Assembly (NCBI GenBank): GCA_020442465.1 | Contig: JAGRJY010000043.1 | Coordinates: forward strand, 122,874 to 186,873 | Reading direction: 5' to 3' | Origin: Lysobacterales bacterium | GTDB taxonomy: Bacteria > Pseudomonadota > Gammaproteobacteria > Xanthomonadales > Xanthomonadaceae | DNA length: 64,000 nt | Part shown: positions 57,561 to 64,000 of the stretch, piece after piece | Position numbering within the stretch: position 1 is the first letter of the stretch | Layout: each line of letters starts with the position of its first letter | Translations under genes and position numbers: made by a program | Notes under the pieces: model-generated | Database searches by the model: none | Seen by the model: the letters and a program-made list of their open reading frames with translations, nothing else | Told to the model about the DNA's origin: nothing

Positions 57561-59320
57561 GGTCGCCCCCGCATGACCTGGGGCAAGTCGGGTACGGCTT
57601 CTGCTGCGGCATCCGGTGATACCGGAGTCTGCGACGGCGGCACCGCGGCCAACCATTGGTCGACCCGGTCGGGCGGCACGTCCATGACCCGCAACGCGCC
57701 TTCCATCATGCGACCGAACACGGGCGCCGCCACCGAACCCCCGTAGTACGCACCGCCGGTCGGGTCATTCAGAATGACGACTGCGGCAAATCGTGGCTGG
57801 CTGGCCGGCACGAGTCCGGCAAAGGAGCTGATGTAGCGCTTCTGGTAGCCGCCGGCCACCGCGCGGCGCGACGTGCCCGTCTTGCCGGCAGTGCGGAAGC
57901 CCGGCACGGCAGCGGTCTTCGCCGTACCCTCGCTGCCGGTGACGGTTTCCAGCATCGCCATCAACTGCGCGGCGATGTCCGGATCGATCACCGCACGGCT
58001 TTGCGGCGGCGTGCCGTGCAGGAACGTCGGCGTGACCATCTGCCCGCCGTTGCCGATCGCGGCATAGGCCTGCGCCAGCTGCAGGGCGGTCACCGAAAGG
58101 CCGTAGCCGAAGGAGATGGTGGCCTTTTCCAGCGTGCCCCAGCCTTGCGGCGCGGTGAGCACGCCCGCGGCCTCGCCCGGAAAGCCCGAGCCGGTCGCCG
58201 CGCCGAAGCCGAAGCGGCGCAGCACGTCGTGCAGGTGCTCGGACGGCATGTCCATCGCCAGCTTGATCGCGGCGACGTTCGACGACTTCGTCAGCAGGCG
58301 GGTGGTGGTCACCGTGCCGTAGTTGTGGATGTCGTTGATGGTGTGGCCGCCGACGGTGATGAAGCCGGGGCTGGTCTCGATCTGCGTGTCCGGACGCACG
58401 CGCCCGGTCTCCAGCGCCGCCGCAACCGTGAAGGTCTTGATCACCGAACCCGGCTCGAACACGTCGGTGATGGCGCGATTGCGCCGCGCATCCACGGCGC
58501 TGCCGTCGCGCGCATTGGGGTTGTAGGAGGGCTGGTTGACCATGGCGAGAATCTCGCCATTGCGGATGTCGAGCACGACCACGGATCCGCTTGCTGCGCG
58601 GTTTTCCAGCAGCGCGTGCTTGAGCTCTCGAAACGCCAGGTACTGCAGGCGCTTGTCGATCGACAGGCGCAGGTCGCGGCCGGGCTGCGGCGCCCGGATC
58701 AGATCCACGTTCTCGACGATGTGCCCGCGACGGTCGCGAATCACCCGCTTGGTGCCTTCGGTACCGGCCAGCCAGCTGTCGAAGGCGAGCTCGAGGCCTT
58801 CCTGGCCGTGCTCGTCGATGTTGGTGAATCCGAGCACGTGCGCCATCACCTCACCCTGCGGGTAGAAGCGACGGAACTCGCGCTGCGAGTACACGCCGGG
58901 AATCTCCAGCGCGAGGATGGCCTGTGCGTCGTCCGGGTTCATCCCGCGGCGCAGGTAGACGAATTCGCGTTCCGCGCGCTGCTCGATGCGATCGCGCAGC
59001 ACGGGCTCGTCGATCGCCAGCGCCGCGGCCAGATCGCCGAGCCGATCCGGCTCGGGAAGCAGCTCCTGCGGATTGACCCAGATCGATTCGACCGGCGACG
59101 AGACCGCCAGCGGCTCGCCGTGGCGATCGGTGATCATGCCGCGCGACACCGCCATCGGCAGGTCGCGCAGGAACCGCGCGTCGCCCTGCTGCTGATAGAA
59201 GGCCTTGTCGAGATACTGCAGATCGATCGCGCGCACGACCAGCGAGCAGCAGCCCAGCCCGAGCACGGCGACCAGCATCTGCAGCCGGCGCCGGGTATCG
59301 ATGCGTGCCGGCCGCTTCAC
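57557..59320 (-). CDS. ftsI: Penicillin-binding protein 3, septal transpeptidase
   Basis: 587 aa. One transmembrane helix (about 12-33), the pedestal domain, then the transpeptidase with SVIK (Ser292/Lys295), SSN (346-348) and KTGT (480-483). It cross-links septal peptidoglycan beside FtsW. The GTG start at 59320 overlaps the ftsL stop; an upstream open frame antisense to the usual reading of ftsL is not coding. The C-terminus has a disordered Pro/Ala tail. Confidence 0.96.
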   Translation of the reverse strand: MKRPARIDTRRRLQMLVAVLGLGCCSLVVRAIDLQYLDKAFYQQQGDARFLRDLPMAVSRGMITDRHGEPLAVSSPVESIWVNPQELLPEPDRLGDLAAALAIDEPVLRDRIEQRAEREFVYLRRGMNPDDAQAILALEIPGVYSQREFRRFYPQGEVMAHVLGFTNIDEHGQEGLELAFDSWLAGTEGTKRVIRDRRGHIVENVDLIRAPQPGRDLRLSIDKRLQYLAFRELKHALLENRAASGSVVVLDIRNGEILAMVNQPSYNPNARDGSAVDARRNRAITDVFEPGSVIKTFTVAAALETGRVRPDTQIETSPGFITVGGHTINDIHNYGTVTTTRLLTKSSNVAAIKLAMDMPSEHLHDVLRRFGFGAATGSGFPGEAAGVLTAPQGWGTLEKATISFGYGLSVTALQLAQAYAAIGNGGQMVTPTFLHGTPPQSRAVIDPDIAAQLMAMLETVTGSEGTAKTAAVPGFRTAGKTGTSRRAVAGGYQKRYISSFAGLVPASQPRFAAVVILNDPTGGAYYGGSVAAPVFGRMMEGALRVMDVPPDRVDQWLAAVPPSQTPVSPDAAAEAVPDLPQVMRGRP

Positions 59321-59586
59321 CGGTTCACCACGCGCAGTTCGGCCGCCTCGGGAAACTTCATCCCCAACGGCCCGCGGGCGAGCTGCTCGATGCGGCTCGG
59401 GTCGGCCCAGGTCGCCTGCTCCAGCTGCAATCGACTGAACTCGATGTTCAGTTCGTCGCGCTCCTGCTCGAGCACGGACAGGCGCACGAACAGCTGCCGA
59501 TGCTCGTGGCGCGACTCGACCACGGCGATGCCGGTCGCGCTGATCGCGATCAGCAAGGCGAAGAAGGCCAGCAGCTTCAGGCTCAT
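59317..59586 (-). CDS. ftsL: Cell division protein FtsL
   Basis: 89 aa. A bitopic protein: transmembrane helix about 3-23, then a leucine-zipper-like coiled coil ([25 protein letters not shown] with leucines at heptads) and a short C-terminal end ([15 protein letters not shown]). Joins FtsQ and FtsB and activates FtsWI. It overlaps rsmH and ftsI. Length is a little short of E. coli FtsL (121 aa). Confidence 0.93.
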   Translation of the reverse strand: MSLKLLAFFALLIAISATGIAVVESRHEHRQLFVRLSVLEQERDELNIEFSRLQLEQATWADPSRIEQLARGPLGMKFPEAAELRVVNR

Positions 59587-60515
59587 CCGACGCGCTCCGC
59601 CACGCGCAACACGGCACTGCGGGCGCGGGGGTTCGCCCGCACCTCGTCGTCGTCGGCCACCTGCTTGCTGCCGATCAGGCGCAAGGTCGGCGTGAACGGA
59701 CGCGGCTCGGGCAGGCGCCGATTGCTCGCCGGCGGCTTGGCATGCGCCGCCATGAACTGCTTCACCCTGCGGTCTTCCAGCGAATGGAAGCTGATCACGG
59801 CAAGCCGCCCGCCCGACCGGAGTCGGGCATGGGCGGCCGCCAGCCCTGAATCAAGATCGTCCAATTCGCGATTGATGAAGATGCGCAACGCCTGAAAGCT
59901 TCGCGTGGCCGGGTGCTTGCCCGACTCGCCGCGACCCACGCAGCCGGCGATCAACGCGGCGAGGTCGGCCGTGCGCTCGATCGCTCGCTCGGTGCGGCGC
60001 GCCACGATGGCGCGGGCAATGCGCCTGCTCTGCCTTTCTTCGCCGTAGTGCCAGAGCACGTCGGCGATGGCAGATTCGGACGCCTCGGCAAGCCATTCGG
60101 CAACGCTCTGGCCCGCCTGCGGGTTCATCCGCATGTCGAGCGGGCCGTCGTGCATGAAACTGAACCCCCGCTCGGCGTTGTCCAGCTGCGGCGAGGACAC
60201 ACCCAGATCGAGCAGCACGCCGTCGAGCCCCGACGCCGTGGCGTCCCATTCGGCCAGATGGGCGAAGCTGTCCTGGCGCACCGACACGCGCGCGTCGGAC
60301 TGCGCCAGTTGCTCGGCTTCGGCGATGGCGGCGGGATCCTTGTCCATGACCAGCAAGCGGCCCTCGGCGCCAAGGCGCTCGAGCACTCCGCGCGCATGCC
60401 CCCCGCGGCCGAAGGTGCCGTCGAGATAGACGCCCGAATCGCGGACCGCCAAGCCCTCCATCACCGCCGAGAACAGCACCGGGATGTGGGTGGGGGCCGC
60501 TGCGTGCTCACCCAT
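59583..60515 (-). CDS. rsmH: 16S rRNA (cytosine(1402)-N4)-methyltransferase
   Basis: 310 aa. Methylates C1402 of 16S rRNA. The family start [18 protein letters not shown] loop [37 protein letters not shown], and the [16 protein letters not shown] and [12 protein letters not shown] blocks are present. The ATG at 60515 is ten bases below mraZ. Earlier in-frame codons lie inside mraZ and are ignored. Confidence 0.96.
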   Translation of the reverse strand: MGEHAAAPTHIPVLFSAVMEGLAVRDSGVYLDGTFGRGGHARGVLERLGAEGRLLVMDKDPAAIAEAEQLAQSDARVSVRQDSFAHLAEWDATASGLDGVLLDLGVSSPQLDNAERGFSFMHDGPLDMRMNPQAGQSVAEWLAEASESAIADVLWHYGEERQSRRIARAIVARRTERAIERTADLAALIAGCVGRGESGKHPATRSFQALRIFINRELDDLDSGLAAAHARLRSGGRLAVISFHSLEDRRVKQFMAAHAKPPASNRRLPEPRPFTPTLRLIGSKQVADDDEVRANPRARSAVLRVAERVG

Positions 60516-60525
60516 GGCCACCCCG

Positions 60526-60972
60526 CTACAGCGTGAGGCCGAGCATGGCGTCGCTGATGTCGTCATCGCCGATGGTCTGACGAATCTGCGCCATGTGCGC
60601 CTGCTCGCTCCACAACTCGAACTTGTTGCCCATGCCGAGCAACACCGCTTTCTTCTCGATGCCGGCGGCGTTGCGGTGGCTGGCCGGCAACAGCACCCGG
60701 CTGCTGCCGTCGACGTCCAGGTGCGTCGCTCCACCGACCAGACAGAGCTGCATGCGCCGGTGCACCCGCTTCGCCATGGGCAACGCATTGACCTGGTCGC
60801 GCGCCTGCTCCCAGGCATCGACCGGGTACAGCCAAAGCGACCCGGCCTCGTAGGGGTTGTAGGTCACCACCAGCCGGTTCTGGCACGCGCGCGCAACGAG
60901 ATCGCGGTAGGCGGTAGGAATCGCCAGCCGTCCCTTGTCGTCGATCGTGATTGCGGTTTCGCCCTGGAACAT
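60526..60972 (-). CDS. mraZ: Transcriptional regulator MraZ
   Basis: 148 aa. Two SpoVT-AbrB-like halves, each with a DxxxR motif (DDKGRLAIP near 12, DGSSRVLLP near 90). MraZ forms a ring of subunits and represses its own operon and others through repeats of TGGG. It leads the dcw cluster. The promoter and a candidate operator lie directly upstream. Length is normal. Confidence 0.95.
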   Translation of the reverse strand: MFQGETAITIDDKGRLAIPTAYRDLVARACQNRLVVTYNPYEAGSLWLYPVDAWEQARDQVNALPMAKRVHRRMQLCLVGGATHLDVDGSSRVLLPASHRNAAGIEKKAVLLGMGNKFELWSEQAHMAQIRQTIGDDDISDAMLGLTL

Positions 60973-60986
60973 AGCGTCGGTGGGGA

Positions 60987-61021
60987 CCCCACTATTTCCC
61001 CCGATTTTCTACAGACGCCCA
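60987..61021 (-). promoter_or_regulatory. Candidate MraZ operator (period-10 TGGG boxes)
   Basis: On the minus strand, four boxes start exactly 10 bases apart, at 61021, 61011, 61001 and 60991. They read TGGG, TAGA, GGGG and TGGG, so the outer two are perfect and the inner two degenerate. E. coli MraZ binds TGGGN repeats separated by 5 bases, the same period. The last box is also part of the palindrome GTGGGGACCCCAC (60980-60992). The region covers the transcription start. Confidence 0.5.
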
Positions 61022-61049
61022 CCTTAGGGTCGCCCCTGAGGGCTGTCAA
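61021..61049 (-). promoter_or_regulatory. Promoter of the dcw cluster (mraZp)
   Basis: -35 TTGACA (61044-61049), a 17-base spacer and -10 TAAGGT (61021-61026) on the minus strand. The perfect -35 and ideal spacing make this the best promoter seen in the window. It lies 49-77 bases ahead of the mraZ ATG. Confidence 0.75.
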
Positions 61050-61445
61050 GAAAAAGTGTGGGATCAGGAATCGGCGCTAAACCTTTGCCAGCAAAAGACT
61101 TTTTCCCTGTTTCGCAACGCGCAGGAGAATACTCTTTACATACATGAAGTTAGCGCTTTTTCTTCATGCAAAACCTAGGAAATGCCCGGATTCGGCCACC
61201 GGCCGGCCGCGGCATAGCATGCGACTCCATCATGCTGCACTGCGCCAAGACGGCCCGCGGCCCAAGATCCAGCGAAGGACCGCCAGAAGACCGGGTACAA
61301 CGGATGGCGCCGGACCCGCGTCCATGACGAACGAACCGGCGCGAGTGCGGCGCGCGAGCCGAAGTGGGTTCACGCGACGGCAAGGCAGGGCCGACGTGGC
61401 GGATATCGTCCGCGAACGCCCGGCAGCGTGCGAACGCGCTGCAGC

Positions 61446-63062
61446 CTACATGTTCTGGTAGTTCGGCCCGGCACCGCCCTCGGGCGTGACCCAGTTGATG
61501 ATCTGGTAGGGATCCTTGATGTCGCAGGTCTTGCAGTGCACGCAGTTCGCGGCATTGATCTGCAGCCTGCGTTCGCTGCCTTCACCGACCATTTCGTAGA
61601 CGCCGGCAGGACAGAACCGGGTGCACGGGTTGGCGAACTCGCGGGCGCAACGATCGATGCAGATCGAGGTGTCGGCCACCTGCAGGTGCACGGGTTGGTC
61701 CTCGTCGTGCTCGGTGGCGGCGAAGTACACCCCGGCAAGCCGATCGCGCGGCGCCAGGTCTCGCTCCACGTAGTCGCGCTTCGGCGATTCCTGCTCGGCG
61801 ATCTTGGCCGTCGCCGCGTAATCGGGGCGTACGCGCCAGGTCCACGGCGAGGCGCCGCCCACGAGCGTTTCCCAGGCCGAATTGAGCAGGCCGAACCACA
61901 GACCCTTTTTGAACCCGGGCTTGATGTTGCGCACCTTCTTCAGTTCGCGCATCGCCTCGGAACCGCGCAGCGCGGCATCCCACCCGGTGGAACTCAGTGT
62001 CTTGTGGGCGTGCTCGGCCGCCAGCATGCCGCTGCGGATGGCCTGGTGGGTGCCCTTGATCTTGGGCACGTTGAGCAGCCCGGCGGCGTCACCGATGAGC
62101 ATCGCACCCGGCATCTCGAGCTTGGGCAACGACTGCCATCCGCCGGTGACGATGGCGCGCGCGCCGGCCGACAGGATGGTGCCCCCTTCGAGCAGGGGTT
62201 TCACCGTCGGGTGGTGCTTCCACTGCTGGAACGCTTCGTAGGGCTGATAGTTCGGATCGCGATAGTCGAGTCCGGAAACATAGCCGAGCGCGATGCGGTC
62301 GCCGTCGAGGTGGTAGAGAAAACTGCCGCCATAGGTGCGCGAGTCCGCCGGCCAGCCGAGGGAGTGCACGATCTTGCCCGGGGTAACGCGCCCGGCCGGC
62401 ACCTGCCACAGCTCCTTGATGCCGATCGAGTACGACTGCGGGTCGGACTCGGCATCGAGGTTGAACTGCTTGACCAGCTGTTTGGTGAGGTGGCCGCGCG
62501 CGCCCTCACCAAGCAGGGTCAGCTTGGCCTTGATGTCGATGCCCTGGGTGTAGGTAGGCTTGTGACTGCCGTCGCGCGCTACGCCCATGTCGCCGATGCG
62601 CACGCCACCCACCGATCCATCGTCGTTGAAGAACGGCTCGGCGGCGGCAAACCCGGGGTAGATCTCGACGCCGAGCGCTTCGGCCTGCGGGGCCATCCAC
62701 GCGCACATCGCGCCGAGACTGACGATGAAGTTGCCGTGGTTGCGCATCTGTGGCGGCACCAGCGGAAACTTCCAGCCTCCGGTCTTGGTGAGGAACCAGA
62801 ATTCGTCCTCGCCGGCGGGCACGCAGATCGGCGGCGGATTGTCGCGCCAGCCTGGCAGCAGCGCGTCCAGCGGCGCCGGTTCGATCACCGCCCCCGACAA
62901 CACCTGCGCGCCGATCGTCGACGCCTTCTCGATGACGCAGACGCTCAGTTCCGCGTTCAGCTGCTTGAGCCGGATCGCCGCGCTCAGTCCCGCCGGACCG
63001 GCGCCGACGATGACGACGTCGTATTCCATGCTTTCGCGTTCGACATTGTCGTATTGACCCAC
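61446..63062 (-). CDS. Electron transfer flavoprotein-ubiquinone oxidoreductase
   Basis: 538 aa. Passes electrons from ETF (fatty-acid and amino-acid dehydrogenases) to ubiquinone at the membrane. FAD-binding GAGPAGLSAA (20-29), quinone-binding and second FAD regions, and a C-terminal 4Fe-4S domain with Cys484, 507, 510 and 513 (CPAGVYE, NCVHCKTCDIKDP). I chose the GTG at 63062: AGGAG stands 8 bases upstream and family members have a short ERE-SMEYD leader as here; the ATG 33 bases on is possible. Fits with fadD elsewhere in the window. Confidence 0.95.
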   Translation of the reverse strand: MGQYDNVERESMEYDVVIVGAGPAGLSAAIRLKQLNAELSVCVIEKASTIGAQVLSGAVIEPAPLDALLPGWRDNPPPICVPAGEDEFWFLTKTGGWKFPLVPPQMRNHGNFIVSLGAMCAWMAPQAEALGVEIYPGFAAAEPFFNDDGSVGGVRIGDMGVARDGSHKPTYTQGIDIKAKLTLLGEGARGHLTKQLVKQFNLDAESDPQSYSIGIKELWQVPAGRVTPGKIVHSLGWPADSRTYGGSFLYHLDGDRIALGYVSGLDYRDPNYQPYEAFQQWKHHPTVKPLLEGGTILSAGARAIVTGGWQSLPKLEMPGAMLIGDAAGLLNVPKIKGTHQAIRSGMLAAEHAHKTLSSTGWDAALRGSEAMRELKKVRNIKPGFKKGLWFGLLNSAWETLVGGASPWTWRVRPDYAATAKIAEQESPKRDYVERDLAPRDRLAGVYFAATEHDEDQPVHLQVADTSICIDRCAREFANPCTRFCPAGVYEMVGEGSERRLQINAANCVHCKTCDIKDPYQIINWVTPEGGAGPNYQNM

Positions 63063-63155
63063 GGGCGGCGCTCCTGACTTGCGGACCCCGCCATTATAGG
63101 TGCCCGACTCGCACGCTCCGGTCATAATGCCGCCCGTTGTGAACGGAGAGCGCCT

Positions 63156-64000
63156 GTGACGGAAGCACCCTCGACCCGGACGGACTGCGACGCCCTGCGC
63201 GACGCCTCGGTGTGTCGGCAGCTGTCGCTGCTGGCGCAAGGCCGTACCAGCTCCGCCGCCCTCACGCGCGCCTATCTGGATGCCGCGGAGGCCTCGGCGC
63301 CTGGCGCCGCGTGGGTGCATCGCAACGCCGAATCGGCCTTGCAGGAGGCCGAGGCGTCGGACCGGCGCCGCGGCGAAGGCAAGGCGATTGGCCGTCTCGA
63401 GGGCATTCCGCTGGCGATCCAGGACAGCATCGACGTGGCCGGCATGCCGTGCAGCGCCGGGCTGGCCGCGCGCGCCGGGCAGCGAGCCGAACGCGATGCG
63501 TTTGCGGTCGCCCGTCTGCGCGGCGCCGGCGCCGTGTTGCTCGGCAAGACGCACATGGACGAAGCCGCACTCGGCGCACTGGGTCGCCACCCGCGCTGGG
63601 GCAACCTCGACAATCCGCTTTGCCCGGGCCACAGCAGCGGCGGTGCGTCCTCGGGCGCTGCGGTGACGGTGGCCGCCGGCCTCGCCAGCGCTGCGGTGGG
63701 CGTCGACACGCTGGGCTCGGCGCGAATTCCGGCCTCGTTCTGCGGCATCTATGCGCTGCGACCGACGCTGGGTGAAATCTCCACGGCGGGCTCCTGGCCT
63801 GCCTTGCCGCGCCTCGACACGATTGCACCGATGGCGCGGTCGCTCGACGACCTGACCCTGCTGTTGCAGGTCATGCGCGGACATGACCCCGCCGATCCAC
63901 GGTCGCGGCGTCGACGGGTCCCCCTGCTGGCCCCCGACTGGGAGCCATCCGCGCTGCGCTGCGGCATCGTCGATGATCTGGAAGCACTGGGGGTTTCCGC
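63156..64000 (+). CDS. Amidase-signature family protein with a degenerate catalytic triad (3' end outside the window)
   Basis: 281 codons visible, open to the window end. GTG start at 63156 with GGAG 7 bases upstream. The amidase-signature core is clear: GIPLAIQDSIDVAG, then GHSSGGASSGAAVTVAAGL and GVDTLGSARIPASFCGIYALRPT. In active members the first block has Lys (GVPVAVKDN-type), which is the base of the Ser-cisSer-Lys triad; here it is Gln89. The cis-Ser (Ser160) and nucleophile (Ser188) remain, but the oxyanion loop DTGGS is changed to DTLGS. The protein therefore looks inactive as an ordinary amidase. Divergent from the ETF-QO gene; the two starts are about 90 bp apart. Confidence 0.85.
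   Translation, partial: MTEAPSTRTDCDALRDASVCRQLSLLAQGRTSSAALTRAYLDAAEASAPGAAWVHRNAESALQEAEASDRRRGEGKAIGRLEGIPLAIQDSIDVAGMPCSAGLAARAGQRAERDAFAVARLRGAGAVLLGKTHMDEAALGALGRHPRWGNLDNPLCPGHSSGGASSGAAVTVAAGLASAAVGVDTLGSARIPASFCGIYALRPTLGEISTAGSWPALPRLDTIAPMARSLDDLTLLLQVMRGHDPADPRSRRRRVPLLAPDWEPSALRCGIVDDLEALGVS

Larger units (their letters stand above)
60973..61445. other. mraZ upstream region
   Basis: 473 bp without a gene between mraZ and the ETF-QO gene, both on the minus strand. It holds the dcw promoter (61021-61049) and the operator candidate (60987-61021). The part beyond about 61060 shows nothing I can name; it should hold the terminator of the ETF-QO gene, but no good hairpin was seen. Confidence 0.5.

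Noticed and set aside
61143..61440. Short ORFs between mraZ and the ETF-QO gene
   Set aside because: Arg/Pro-rich with no domain or ribosome-binding site; likely random open frames in G+C-rich DNA.

Overview
The window is G+C-rich, densely coded DNA from a gammaproteobacterium, most likely a member of the Lysobacterales (Xanthomonadales). The evidence is the gene order: mltB-rlpA-dacC-ybeD-lipB-lipA; algR-hemC; a complete mraZ-to-lpxC division and cell-wall (dcw) cluster running on through a DUF721 gene, an M23 peptidase and secA to a Nudix gene; and a split, B12-dependent ribonucleotide reductase (nrdJa/nrdJb). murD is missing from its usual place between mraY and ftsW, as in Xanthomonas. 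I cannot name a genus from this sequence alone. I saw no rRNA, tRNA, CRISPR array or complete insertion sequence.

Layout. 1-0.9 kb: the 3' end of a less G+C-rich gene with a phospholipase D-like tail, closed by a clean terminator and followed by short GTTTCC repeats; this may be the edge of an acquired segment. 1.2-5.4 kb: nrdJb, a histone H1-like gene and nrdJa, all on the minus strand, with hairpin-rich spacers and an NrdR-box-like site upstream of nrdJa. 5.7-10.5 kb: a secreted esterase, a DegQ/MucD-type protease, a HAD phosphatase and an M17 aminopeptidase. 10.9-15.4 kb: a four-gene MacAB-like export system with a separate ATPase and two different permeases. 15.5-15.9 kb: a tandem array of about 118-bp REP-type units that stops at the end of prc. 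15.9-24.5 kb: prc, lipA, lipB, ybeD, dacC, rlpA, mltB and a small membrane protein (lipoate synthesis and wall remodelling). 24.5-36.6 kb: a patatin phospholipase, a WYL regulator, an SLC13-type transporter, a DUF481 protein, hemC, an AlgR-type regulator, a TorF-type porin, a c-di-GMP phosphodiesterase and fadD. 36.9-44.2 kb: a Calx-beta autotransporter-like protein, a Nudix/ThiE-like fusion, secA, an M23 peptidase and a DUF721 gene. 44.2-61.0 kb: the dcw cluster (lpxC back to mraZ), minus strand, with almost every junction overlapping by a few bases and a consensus promoter plus a candidate MraZ operator in front of mraZ. 61.4-64 kb: ETF-ubiquinone oxidoreductase and the 5' part of an amidase-family gene whose catalytic lysine is replaced.

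Themes. Many genes serve the envelope: precursor synthesis (murE, murF, mraY, murG, murC, ddlB), septal synthesis (ftsI, ftsW, ftsL, ftsQ, ftsA, ftsZ), remodelling (dacC, rlpA, mltB, M23), lipid A (lpxC), secretion (secA) and periplasmic quality control (degQ, prc). The items most worth a second look are the absence of murD, the degenerate amidase, the H1-like gene between the two reductase subunits with a slippery A9 tract in nrdJb, and the REP array.
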